Positions 9,611 to 17,313 of a stretch of DNA of 64,000 bases are shown in pieces. How positions within the stretch are numbered: the stretch's first letter is position 1; the number at the start of each line of letters is the position of its first letter. Source of the stretch: Janthinobacterium sp. 17J80-10 (GTDB taxonomy: Bacteria; Pseudomonadota; Gammaproteobacteria; Burkholderiales; Burkholderiaceae_D); the NCBI RefSeq assembly GCF_004114795.1, contig NZ_CP035311.1:2046001-2110000 (forward strand). The letters are read 5' to 3'. The notes beneath the pieces are model-generated. The model searched no databases. It had not been told where the DNA came from and worked only from the letters and a program-made list of their open reading frames with translations. Both the position numbers and the translations under genes were made by a program.

Positions 9611-10474
9611 ATGCAGCCACTATTCTCCGACGCCGGGCGAGCGCGCCTGGAGCAGATCGTGCAGCCTGGCTTGCTGTGCGCGTTCGACTTCGACGGCACC
9701 CTGGCGCCGATCGTCACGGAGCCGGGCGCAGCGCATATGGATCCGGAAGTGTTGCAACGCCTGCTGCAGCTGGCAGAGCTTGCGCCGGTCGCCGTGCTTA
9801 CCGGGCGTTCTCTCGAGGATATCCGCGCAAGGCTTGGCTTTTCTCCTGCCTACTTGATCGGCAACCATGGACTGGAGGGCATGGCGGACGAGTCCGAGCT
9901 TGTCCGCCATGAGCAAATCTGCCGTGCCTGGCATGCGCAGCTGACGCAGCAGCTTGGCAAGTTGCGCGATGCAGGTGCCGGGATCATTCTGGAAGACAAG
10001 CGCTATTCCCTGTCGCTGCATTACCGTGCGACGCCAGACCATGTTGCCAGTGCGGCGATGCTTGCTGCTCTGGCGGCCCGGCTGGATCCCGCGCCGCGCA
10101 TTGTGGGCGGCAAGTGTGTCATCAACCTCCTGCCGCCGGGCGTGGCCGACAAGGGCAATGCGCTGCGTGAATTGTTGCGGCGAAGCGGCGCCCACGGCGC
10201 CATTTACGTCGGCGACGATATCACCGATGAGTCCGTGTTTCGCTTGCGGCACGCCGGTCTGCTGTCGGTGCGGGTCGAGTGCGCCGCCGGCAGCGCGGCA
10301 GAATTCTGCATACCCGGGCATGCGGATATCGGCCGCCTGCTCGACCAGCTGATCGGGCGGCTGCGCCGGCACGGCCCGCAACTTCGTGGTCCCGGCCTGG
10401 AGGAAGCGGACAAGACACGGTCCGGTCAGGCCGGCGCGGCGCCGCCGCACGGATACGGCATAATGAAATCATGA
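9611..10474 (+). CDS. otsB: Trehalose-6-phosphate phosphatase
   Basis: OtsB removes phosphate from trehalose-6-phosphate to give trehalose, an osmoprotectant. The 287-residue protein is a HAD-family hydrolase. Motif I is FDFDGTLAP with the nucleophile Asp26 and the acid/base Asp28, motif II is VLTGR, the Lys of motif III lies in the GNALRELL region (ADKGNALREL), and motif IV is YVGDDITDE. It is placed 2 bases after otsA, and its stop codon overlaps the start of the ROK kinase gene by an ATGA, so the three genes form one operon. The last 40 residues are rich in Arg, Gly and Pro and are probably flexible. Confidence 0.93.
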   Translation: MQPLFSDAGRARLEQIVQPGLLCAFDFDGTLAPIVTEPGAAHMDPEVLQRLLQLAELAPVAVLTGRSLEDIRARLGFSPAYLIGNHGLEGMADESELVRHEQICRAWHAQLTQQLGKLRDAGAGIILEDKRYSLSLHYRATPDHVASAAMLAALAARLDPAPRIVGGKCVINLLPPGVADKGNALRELLRRSGAHGAIYVGDDITDESVFRLRHAGLLSVRVECAAGSAAEFCIPGHADIGRLLDQLIGRLRRHGPQLRGPGLEEADKTRSGQAGAAPPHGYGIMKS

Positions 10475-11457
10475 GCACAGACTATCTTGGCGCAATCGAC
10501 ATTGGCGGTACAAAACTGGCTGCCACCGTGGCGGACGCATCCGGCCCGCTGGCCCGCGCAGTAGCGCCGACCGTACGAACCGGCAGCGAGCGCGCCGTGG
10601 CCGACCAGGCGATTTCCCTGATCGATCAAGCCTGCGCCCGTGCCGGCATCGATCCACAGGCTATCCGGCGCGTCGGCGTCAGTTCGTGCGGACCCTTTAT
10701 CGACGCCGATGGTGCCATTGCCCTGGCGACCCCGAACCTGTGCGGAGGGCTCACGGATACCTCCGATTTGCCGAACGACTGGCAGCGCATTCCTTTGGAA
10801 GCCGTCTTGCGTCAACGTTTTGACGAAGTCGTCATTCGCAACGATTGCATTGCCGCGCTGATCGGCGAGCGCAGTTTTGGCGCCTTGCAGAACCAGGACA
10901 ATTGCGTCTACGTCACCTGGAGTACCGGTATCGGTTTCGGCCTGTGCGTCGACGGCCGGATTTTGCAGGGCAAGCATGGCAACGCCGGGCATGCCGGTCA
11001 CATGCTATTGACGGAACAGTCAGACGCCCTGTGCGGTTGCGGCAATCGCGGCGATGTCGAAGCACTGGTTTCGGGGCGCAACCTTGGCCTGCGCAACGGC
11101 CGCAGCGCCGCCGATATTTTCATGGCGGCGCGGCAGGGCGGGGAGGCTGAGCGGCGCCTTGTGGAACAGGCTGCACAATGGTTTGGCAGGGCGTTGTACA
11201 ACCTGACGGCAACGCTCGACACCCGCGTCTTTGCCATTGGCGGCAGTGTGTGGATGCACCATGGCGACAAGCTCGAAGCGCTGGTCCGCCACGAAATCGA
11301 ATCCCGCTTGCCCGCCCTGACCGCCGGGGTGTCGCTCAGGTCGGCTGCACTGGGCGGGCTGGTGGCTGACATTGGCGCCCTGTGCCTGATCTTGCCGCAG
11401 GACTGGCACCGCCCATGGAGTCAAAGCCAGCCATGGCACGCGCTGGCGGAGCGGTGA
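10471..11457 (+). CDS. ROK-family sugar kinase, probable glucokinase
   Basis: A 328-residue ROK protein that should phosphorylate glucose or a related hexose with ATP. The phosphate-binding motif is AIDIGGTK near residue 9, and the catalytic Asp is Asp125 in IRNDCIAAL. The ROK zinc site normally has a His in GHAGH plus a C-x-C-x4-C cluster. The His region (GNAGHAGH) and two Cys (Cys188, Cys190) are present, but the third Cys is Asp195 (CGCGNRGD). The ATG at 10471 overlaps the otsB stop; longer in-frame starts would lie inside otsB. Next to otsAB it could supply glucose-6-phosphate for trehalose synthesis or reclaim glucose. No DNA-binding domain is present, so it is not a ROK repressor. Confidence 0.88.
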   Translation: MSTDYLGAIDIGGTKLAATVADASGPLARAVAPTVRTGSERAVADQAISLIDQACARAGIDPQAIRRVGVSSCGPFIDADGAIALATPNLCGGLTDTSDLPNDWQRIPLEAVLRQRFDEVVIRNDCIAALIGERSFGALQNQDNCVYVTWSTGIGFGLCVDGRILQGKHGNAGHAGHMLLTEQSDALCGCGNRGDVEALVSGRNLGLRNGRSAADIFMAARQGGEAERRLVEQAAQWFGRALYNLTATLDTRVFAIGGSVWMHHGDKLEALVRHEIESRLPALTAGVSLRSAALGGLVADIGALCLILPQDWHRPWSQSQPWHALAER

Positions 11458-11463
11458 CCAGTC

Positions 11464-12138
11464 TTATCGGGTCACCGGCTGAGGCTGGCCCTGGGGGGCA
11501 GGTTCGGCGACATAAATTTCCACGCGGCGGTTTTGGGCGCGGCCTGCAACCGTAGCGTTATCGGCGACTGGTTCGTGCGAGCCGCGTCCTTCCACCGTGA
11601 ACCGTGATGCCGACACGCCGCGCGCTGTCAGGTATTCGCGACTTTGCACGGCCCGGTTACGCGACAGCGGGTCGTTGATGGCGTCGCTCCCGGTGCTGTC
11701 GGTGTGACCGATGATGGTGACATTGGTGACGGGATTTTCTTTCAGGCCGGTCGCGAAACGATCGAGAATCGGGCGAAAATTCGGCTTGATGTCGGCGCGG
11801 TTGGTGTCGAACGAGATATCGCTGGGAATATCCAGTTTCAGCCGGTTATCGGCAGTCTGGCTGACTTCCACGCCGGTGCCCCGCGTGGCTTCCTCCATCT
11901 GTTTTTTCTGCATTTCCATGCGCGATGACCAGATGTTGCCCGCCAGGGCGCCTGCTGCGGCGCCCACAACAGCACCCGTCGCGGCATTCTTGCTATTGCC
12001 TGTCATGGCGCCAATGACGGCGCCACCCAAGGCACCCAGGCCCGCGCCTTGCGCCGTGCCGCGCTGGGTCGGCGACATGTCGGCACAACCGGTAATTGCA
12101 ATGGAAACGGCGAGGGCGGAGAGCGTCAGTTTTTTCAT
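11464..12138 (-). CDS. OmpA-family lipoprotein with glycine-zipper
   Basis: A 224-residue outer-membrane lipoprotein. The signal peptide ends in a lipobox ITGC (Cys18). Residues about 25-75 are a glycine-zipper segment (GAGLGALGGAVIGAMTG... GAVVGAAAGALAGN). The C-terminal OmpA domain has the peptidoglycan-binding signature (NVTIIGHTDSTGSDAINDPLSRNRA and GRAQNRRVEIYV). It is like YiaD of E. coli and should anchor the outer membrane to the cell wall. The ATG at 12138 has AAAGGA 8-10 bases upstream; a longer reading frame to 12246 lacks this. It converges on the ROK gene with only 6 bases between stops. Confidence 0.9.
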   Translation of the reverse strand: MKKLTLSALAVSIAITGCADMSPTQRGTAQGAGLGALGGAVIGAMTGNSKNAATGAVVGAAAGALAGNIWSSRMEMQKKQMEEATRGTGVEVSQTADNRLKLDIPSDISFDTNRADIKPNFRPILDRFATGLKENPVTNVTIIGHTDSTGSDAINDPLSRNRAVQSREYLTARGVSASRFTVEGRGSHEPVADNATVAGRAQNRRVEIYVAEPAPQGQPQPVTR

Positions 12139-12501
12139 GGATATGGTCCTTTGATTTGAGGGGGCAGGTTGGCAGAGTGGCGTCGCACACAAGAGCGATC
12201 CTGGTGCGGGATCTAGTCCAGTGCGCAATCCCAGTGCGAAAAACATGGTTAATAGACAGCAAAACTCACTAATAAGTTTCCAAATGGCTCATGCTGCGTT
12301 CCCTGAAGTATTGCTTTTCAGATCTAAACTGATGATTCTCAAGCATATTTTAATGCCGATAAGGCAATGACGACTTGCGCAAGAAATATGCAAATGAATA
12401 TTGACATGGGGAAATATATTTTCTAGTATGTTGACACAGGGAAATAAAACCCCGTGTGGTTGCTCCGATTAACCCGCCCTTTCCTGAAGGAGAAAAAGCC
12501 C
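12139..12501. other. 363-base AT-rich divergent intergenic region
   Basis: This stretch separates the OmpA-type lipoprotein gene from the ImmA-like gene. It is clearly richer in A and T than the genes beside it between about 12240 and 12450. It contains the ImmA-like promoter with direct repeats (12401-12446) and must also hold the minus-strand promoter of the lipoprotein. No further reading frame with a ribosome site was seen. Confidence 0.6.
12401..12446 (+). promoter_or_regulatory. Sigma-70 promoter overlapped by 30-bp-spaced direct repeats
   Basis: TTGACA (12401-12406), 17 bases, then TAGTAT (12424-12429) is a near-consensus sigma-70 promoter. The 16-base word TTGACATGGGGAAATA starting at the -35 box is repeated as TTGACACAGGGAAATA from 12431, matching at 14 of 16 positions, exactly 30 bp (about three helix turns) downstream. 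The second copy covers the start site and early leader. The arrangement suggests a regulator binding two same-face sites. Confidence 0.65.
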
Positions 12502-13023
12502 ATGAACCAAGCTTCGATCCACCTGGATGCAAAAAAAGCTGCCTATCAGCTATTGGATTCGGTTTGGCGCGGGCGTGGTTTCCCGGTCGATCCGAAAGCC
12601 ATCGCTGCGGAACTCGGCGTTACCGTACTGGAAGCCGAGCTGCCGGAAAATATCCTGGGCGGCTTGATCAAGGATGCCAACAAGGATGCGGTCGTGATGC
12701 TGAACCAGGGCGACAGCGTTGAGCACAACCGCTTCAACTGCGCGCAAAAGCTCGGTTACTTCACCGAGCAGAAAATCCGGCACGCAGAATGCTACAAATA
12801 TGTCGAATTTCGGGTGCGTCAGGGTATTGATAATGGTGCCCCGGAGCTTTTTGCCGATTCTTTCGCCGCATCCCTGCTGATGCCGGACCTCGCAGTACGC
12901 CAGCTGGCCAGGAAAGGCATGGCCCTCAAAGGCATGGCGCAGCACTTTGGCGTGACCGCCGATGCGCTTGAATACCGTCTTAAACAACTTGGCATCGATC
13001 TGGAGCAGATCGTCGCCGCCTGA
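12502..13023 (+). CDS. ImmA/IrrE-like protein lacking the HExxH protease motif
   Basis: A 173-residue protein aligned by eye to the ImmA/IrrE (DUF955) fold: PVDPKAIAAELGV at the start, then the helix that normally holds RFTxAHELGHY, then ExxADxFAAxLLMP, and a C-terminal HFGVTADALEYRLKQLG helix-turn-helix-like end. In the active-site helix the text is NRFNCAQKLGYF, so His, Glu and His are replaced by Gln82, Lys83 and Tyr86. The downstream Glu (PELFADSFAA) is kept. It should therefore be unable to bind zinc in the usual way and is probably a regulatory or binding protein. The ATG at 12502 has AAGGAG 10 bases upstream; an earlier in-frame start at 12454 lies at the predicted promoter start site. 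It has its own promoter and terminator, and no XRE-type partner gene is adjacent. Confidence 0.75.
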   Translation: MNQASIHLDAKKAAYQLLDSVWRGRGFPVDPKAIAAELGVTVLEAELPENILGGLIKDANKDAVVMLNQGDSVEHNRFNCAQKLGYFTEQKIRHAECYKYVEFRVRQGIDNGAPELFADSFAASLLMPDLAVRQLARKGMALKGMAQHFGVTADALEYRLKQLGIDLEQIVAA

Positions 13024-13067
13024 TTTTGTATGTAGTTTTGTCTCCTGGGGAGTAAAGTGGTAACTTG

Positions 13068-13102
13068 ATGGACCGGCGCTACAGGCTCCGGTCCATTTTT
13101 TT
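13068..13102 (+). terminator. Terminator of the ImmA-like gene
   Basis: A 9-bp stem ATGGACCGG/CCGGTCCAT with an 11-base loop, followed by seven T. It lies 45 bases past the stop, just before the convergent AI-2E family gene ends. Confidence 0.85.
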
Positions 13103-13105
13103 ATC

Positions 13106-14119
13106 CTAGATCAGGCCCCGGGCAACCAATTCCTGCTTGAGATAGGCATAAAACACGGGGCCGGCGACAACACCCGGCAAGCCGAACATCGCTTCCATGA
13201 CCAGCATGGCGATCAGCAATTCCCAGGGGCGCGCCTTGATATGCTGGCCGATGATTTTCGCATTCAGAAAGTATTCCAGTTTGTGGATGACGACCATGAA
13301 CAGCAGCGATCCCATGGCGATCTGCAGCGAATGCGACAAGCCGGCGATCACCAGCACTGTGTTCGATACCAGATTTCCCACGACCGGCAAAAGACCCGCG
13401 AAAAAGGTGATGGCGACAATGCTTTTCGCCAAAGGCAAGTGCACGCCGAGGAGGGGCAGCACGACGAAGATATAGCCAGCCGTCAGCAATGCATTGATCG
13501 CGGCGATGCGTACCTGGGCAAACACGATTTGCCTGAAGGCCTCGCTCAGATGCAGGGCACGTTGACGCAGGGCGCGCGCCAGCGGGCGCGTGGCGTGCGC
13601 TTCCGTGCTGTCTTGCAAGGCGATCATGGCGCCGATGATCATCCCCAGGAGGACGTGGGCAACGGTACGGCCGGCCTCCTGTCCCGCAAGACGGGCTTCG
13701 GTGGCGTGCTGGCGCAACCATGCAGTCAGCATTTCGCGCAGCGCATGAGTGTCCCCTGGCAAGTATCCTGCCAGCCAGCGAGGGATCTGGCCGCGCGAGG
13801 CTTCCAGGATGTCTGCCAGTTTTTGCAGCAAGGTTTCAACGCTGCCGGCATCGCTGCTGAAAAATGCCACGCTGCCCCAGATCGCCAGGCTGAGCAAGCC
13901 GACGGTCAAGACCGAAAGGACAGCCACGGCGAGCAGGCGGGCACGCGCACTGCTGAATTTTCTGGCCAATATCGGCGCCAGCAAATGCACCAGTGCAAAC
14001 ACCAGCAAGCCGGAAAAGAGCGACGCCAACAAACCAAAGCGCATGACGCCCCACAGGCCCAGCGCGGCCAGCAGCCACGATGCCATGGTTATCGCCGTTG
14101 ATTGATCATTGTGCCGCAT
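13106..14119 (-). CDS. AI-2E family transporter (YdiK/PerM-like membrane protein)
   Basis: A 337-residue polytopic inner-membrane protein of the AI-2E transporter family. Hydrophobic segments lie near residues 12-50, 60-85, 155-175 and in a cluster from about 210 to 320. The family hallmark is the C-terminal group of helices with the LPVVGN-type turn (LLPVVGNLVSNTVLVIAG) and the PGVVAGPVFYAYL end. Members have been linked to autoinducer-2 or ion export, but the substrate here is unknown. An ATG at 14119 is preferred over a TTG at 14131, though neither has a strong ribosome site. An FNR-type box lies 84-97 bases upstream. Confidence 0.85.
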   Translation of the reverse strand: MRHNDQSTAITMASWLLAALGLWGVMRFGLLASLFSGLLVFALVHLLAPILARKFSSARARLLAVAVLSVLTVGLLSLAIWGSVAFFSSDAGSVETLLQKLADILEASRGQIPRWLAGYLPGDTHALREMLTAWLRQHATEARLAGQEAGRTVAHVLLGMIIGAMIALQDSTEAHATRPLARALRQRALHLSEAFRQIVFAQVRIAAINALLTAGYIFVVLPLLGVHLPLAKSIVAITFFAGLLPVVGNLVSNTVLVIAGLSHSLQIAMGSLLFMVVIHKLEYFLNAKIIGQHIKARPWELLIAMLVMEAMFGLPGVVAGPVFYAYLKQELVARGLI

Positions 14120-14202
14120 GGATATTCTCAACTGGATGTGTCGCCGAATCGGCTTTGACTGGTTGCTCGTTTGAATGAAAAAATGCGGTTTCTATAGCGG
14201 TT

Positions 14203-14216
14203 TTGACATAAATCAA
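14203..14216. promoter_or_regulatory. FNR/CRP-family box between AI-2E gene and GGDEF gene
   Basis: TTGACATAAATCAA differs at one position from the FNR consensus TTGAT-N4-ATCAA. It lies in the 323-base divergent gap 14120-14442. For the minus-strand AI-2E gene the centre is about 90 bases before the ATG, which allows a class II promoter with a short leader. For the plus-strand GGDEF gene it lies over 200 bases upstream. No gene was seen in the gap. Confidence 0.65.
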
Positions 14217-14442
14217 TATGTTGCTCAGCGTAACACAACACCCTTCACTAGGTTTGAAATTGATAATCCGCAGATCGGATATTCCGCTCTGCCAGATAAT
14301 GAAATGAACTTTTTCTGAGGATAAGAATCGTTGTCCCTTCTTTCTTTGGCAAGCAAATCCCCTTCGCTGTATGGCACGGCAAATGCATCGCTTTTAATAC
14401 CCTGAATGCGTCCGGATGATGGTTCAGGGAAGGCGTGATGTC

Positions 14443-15879
14443 ATGGCCGCTTATCGGAATTTATCAGGTTTGGGCTTTATGTTGATTGGTGGCCGTTTCA
14501 ATTTAAATTCGTCGCCCTGCCTGAAGTCCTTGTTCCTCAGTGTGGTTGGTATTTTTGCATCTGGTTACGCCCGTTTCCTGAAAATGCTCCATCGCAAGGC
14601 GGGTTTGCGCACCAGGCAGGCCCAACTGCAGGCGGTCAATGATGCAATTCCTCTCGGATTGGTTTATACCACCTTGCGCGGCGATTGCAGCTACGTTAAC
14701 CGCACCATGGAGCACATGTCGGGACGCTCCTTGGCCAGCTTGCGCGGAAAAGGCTGGCGCCATTGCGTGCATCCCCAGGATCGCTTGCGCTTGCATGCAG
14801 AACTTGTCAGCTGGCAATCTCAGGACGAGCAGGCGCCTTACACGGGCATTTGTCGCCTGCGCGGTGGCAAAAATGCGCTGGTGTGGGCCCGTCTCAAAGT
14901 GGTGCCGGTGCTGGTGGATGGCAAGCCGGTGGGATATGTCGGGAGCGTGGAAGACATCACGGAGCGCCGTGCGAACGAACTTGCACTGATCAAGAGCGAG
15001 CAGAGGCTGCGCCTGATTACCGATAACATTCCTGCCCTGGTGGCGTATGTCACTGCCGATGAGCGGGTCGCCTTTGCCAACCGGCGCTACGAAGAAGCCT
15101 ATGGCATCCTCCAGGAGGAACTGGCCGGCATGCCCGCCAGCGAAGTACTGGGTCCGGAAGTGTATGCCCAGAGCCGCCCGTATATCCATCAGGCCCTGGC
15201 AGGCACGCCGGTGCTGTTCGAGCGCACCGTCAACTGTGAGGATGGCTTGCGCCATGAGCGCGTCAGCTATATTCCCGATATCGAGCCGCAAGGTGCGGTT
15301 ACCGGCTACTTCGGCCTGGTCGAAGACATTACTTCCCTCAAGCGGGTCGAGACGCAGTTGCGCAAACTGGTGCGGATCGATGCGCTGACCGGCATCGCCA
15401 ACCGCATCCAGTTCGAGGAACGGCTTGTCGATGCGGTGCGCTACAGCCGGCGCTACGGTACCCGCATGGCGCTGCTGTTCCTGGATATCGACCACTTCAA
15501 GGAAATCAACGACACCTGCGGCCACCAGGCGGGCGACAATGTCTTGCGCGAATTCGCGCAGCGCCTGCTGGGCTGCGTGCGCGACACGGATACGGTGGCG
15601 CGCCTGGCAGGCGATGAATTCGTGATCATCCTGGAAGGCCTGGGCGCAGCCGAGGAAGCGCCGGCAGTCGCGGCCAAGATCATCGGCGCCATGCAGACGC
15701 CGTTCGATGTATGCGGCCGACAGCGAACGGTTACCACCAGCATCGGGGTGGCGGTCCGTCGGCAGGATGAAGACGATGCGCAAGGCTTGCTGGGCCGTGC
15801 CGATGTAGCCCTATACCGGGCAAAATCGGCCGGACGCAACACGTTTGAAACAAACACGGATTCGATAGATGTTTTTTGA
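14443..15879 (+). CDS. PAS-PAS-GGDEF diguanylate cyclase with AGDEF active site
   Basis: A 478-residue signalling enzyme. A hydrophobic segment at about 25-45 may anchor it in the membrane. A PAS domain follows at about 60-175 with a PAC end (GYVGSVEDITERR), a second at about 185-300 (GYFGLVEDITSLKR), then the GGDEF domain. The signature is AGDEF (389-393 in this numbering) and not GGDEF; AGDEF proteins are known to be active in some species. The I-site RDTD is five residues before it, and the metal-binding FLDIDHFKEIND is intact. No EAL domain is present. The ATG at 14443 has AGGGAAGG 9 bases upstream, better than the ATG at 14416. PAS domains may sense redox or small ligands, in line with the upstream FNR-type box. 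Confidence 0.9.
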   Translation: MAAYRNLSGLGFMLIGGRFNLNSSPCLKSLFLSVVGIFASGYARFLKMLHRKAGLRTRQAQLQAVNDAIPLGLVYTTLRGDCSYVNRTMEHMSGRSLASLRGKGWRHCVHPQDRLRLHAELVSWQSQDEQAPYTGICRLRGGKNALVWARLKVVPVLVDGKPVGYVGSVEDITERRANELALIKSEQRLRLITDNIPALVAYVTADERVAFANRRYEEAYGILQEELAGMPASEVLGPEVYAQSRPYIHQALAGTPVLFERTVNCEDGLRHERVSYIPDIEPQGAVTGYFGLVEDITSLKRVETQLRKLVRIDALTGIANRIQFEERLVDAVRYSRRYGTRMALLFLDIDHFKEINDTCGHQAGDNVLREFAQRLLGCVRDTDTVARLAGDEFVIILEGLGAAEEAPAVAAKIIGAMQTPFDVCGRQRTVTTSIGVAVRRQDEDDAQGLLGRADVALYRAKSAGRNTFETNTDSIDVF

Positions 15880-15880
15880 G

Positions 15881-15886
15881 TATAAT
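15881..15886 (+). promoter_or_regulatory. Probable -10 box of cold-shock gene
   Basis: TATAAT two bases past the GGDEF stop codon. With a start near 15893 the cold-shock mRNA would have a leader of about 105 bases, as usual for cspA-type genes. The -35 region is weak. Confidence 0.5.
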
Positions 15887-15997
15887 GCGCCGGTCGTTGC
15901 GATTCGAGGTAGTGGTGCAGTATCAGTCTGTCATTCCTTCTTGCTTCAAACGATGTAACCGGGCGTAAGCCCAATTTAATTGTAAAAAGGAAATGAA

Positions 15998-16201
15998 ATG
16001 GCAACTGGTACCGTAAAATGGTTCAATGATGCAAAAGGTTTTGGCTTCATCACTCCGGATGAAGGCGGCGAAGATCTGTTCGCTCACTTTTCCGCAATTC
16101 AGGGTAATGGCTTCAAGACCCTGAAGGAAAACCAGCGCGTGACTTTCGAAGTCACCACCGGCCCGAAAGGCAAGCAGGCTTCGAACATCAACGCCGCTTA
16201 A
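15998..16201 (+). CDS. cspA: CspA-family cold-shock protein
   Basis: A 67-residue single cold-shock domain that binds single-stranded RNA and DNA and melts RNA structure. Both RNA-binding motifs are present: RNP1 KGFGFI and RNP2 DLFAHFS. The usual TGTVKWFN start and a terminal ASNI are seen. AAAGGAAATGAAATG gives a good ribosome site. It is monocistronic, with its own promoter, a long leader and a strong terminator. Whether it is cold-induced or constitutive cannot be told from the sequence. Confidence 0.96.
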   Translation: MATGTVKWFNDAKGFGFITPDEGGEDLFAHFSAIQGNGFKTLKENQRVTFEVTTGPKGKQASNINAA

Positions 16202-16221
16202 GCTGATTCAGGTTGGATACG

Positions 16222-16250
16222 AAATCCCCGGTTCGCCGGGGATTTTTTTT
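16222..16250 (+). terminator. Terminator of the cold-shock gene
   Basis: A 10-bp stem AAATCCCCGG/CCGGGGATTT closed by a stable TTCG tetraloop and followed by a run of T, 20 bases past the stop. Confidence 0.92.
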
Positions 16251-16259
16251 GCCCGGATG

Positions 16260-17180
16260 TCAGGGCAGGGCACGATCCGTCTTGCGCCAGTAATCCGGCG
16301 CGGCATAGGCGTGCCGCAGGAAGTCGACGAAGGCGCGGATGCGCAGCGGCGAGTGGCGGCGCTGGGCAAACACGGCGTAGATATCGTTGCCGGGGGCAGC
16401 GCAGTCATCCAGCACCGACACCAGTTTACCGGACGCGATTTCTCTACCGACTTCCCACAGCGAGCGCCATGCCAGGCCCTTGCCGGCCAGCGCCCAGTGG
16501 TGCAGTACCTCGCCGTCATTGCATTCCATGTTGCCCGATACCTTCAAGGTCACGACTTTGCCGCCCTGGCGAAAACTCCAGCCGCGCTGGCTGCCGTCGC
16601 TGCTGATGGCCAGGCAATTGTGGCGGGCCAGTTCGCCCAGATTTTGCGGCGTGCCGTGCCGTCTCAGATACTCGGGAGACGCCACCACCACGCGGCGGTT
16701 GTCAGCCAGCTTGACGCCGACCAGGTTGGAGTCGCTCAGGGCAGCAATGCGGATGGCGACATCGATGCCTTCGCCGATCAGGTCCACCACGCGGTCGTTC
16801 AGGCTCAGCGTCAGCGTCAGCTCGCGGTGCTCCGCCAGGAACGATGGCAGCAGCGGCGCCACGTGCCAGCGGCCGAAGCCGGCAGGCGCCGAAACCGTCA
16901 GGTGGCCGGACGCGCGTGCGCTGCGTTCGGATACGGCAGCTTCGGCATTCTCGAGGTCGGCAAGGATGCGCTGGCAATCTTCGAGGAAGGCCGTGCCTTC
17001 ATCGGTCAGCGCCAGCCTGCGGGTCGTGCGTTGCAGCAGCTTGACGCCGAGGCGCTCTTCGAGCGCATCGAGGCGCCGGCTGACCATGGCCGGGGCAATG
17101 CCTTCGGCTCGCGCCGCCGCCGACAGGCTTCCCTTGGTGATCACCTCGACGAAGGTGGAGATCTGCTTGAACTGGTCCAT
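16260..17180 (-). CDS. LysR-family transcriptional regulator
   Basis: A 306-residue LysR regulator. The N-terminal winged helix-turn-helix (FVEVITKGSLSAAARAEGIAPAMVSRRLDALEERLGVKLLQRTTRR) is typical, followed by a linker helix and a periplasmic-binding-like effector domain (VAIRIAALSDSNLVGVKLADNRRVVVASPEYLRRHG). It reads divergently from the TSUP transporter gene, with 133 bases between starts, the usual place for a LysR target. The effector is unknown. It resembles the large group of CrgA/DsdC-like regulators without a closer match that can be named. Confidence 0.92.
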   Translation of the reverse strand: MDQFKQISTFVEVITKGSLSAAARAEGIAPAMVSRRLDALEERLGVKLLQRTTRRLALTDEGTAFLEDCQRILADLENAEAAVSERSARASGHLTVSAPAGFGRWHVAPLLPSFLAEHRELTLTLSLNDRVVDLIGEGIDVAIRIAALSDSNLVGVKLADNRRVVVASPEYLRRHGTPQNLGELARHNCLAISSDGSQRGWSFRQGGKVVTLKVSGNMECNDGEVLHHWALAGKGLAWRSLWEVGREIASGKLVSVLDDCAAPGNDIYAVFAQRRHSPLRIRAFVDFLRHAYAAPDYWRKTDRALP

Positions 17181-17313
17181 TGCGGCCTGTGCTCCCGGAA
17201 AATTCTATTTTTAACTATAACGCAAAGATAAAGTGATTATTCTGTATGTTTATGCGAATTAAAAGTGAATATACTAAAAGCCATCAAAAACGCAAGCCTG
17301 CAGAATATATCTA

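Noticed and set aside
12374-12389. A third copy of the TTGACAnnGGGAAATA repeat before the ImmA-like gene
   Set aside because: TTGCGCAAGAAATATG matches at too few positions and the spacing (27 bases) breaks the 30-bp pattern.
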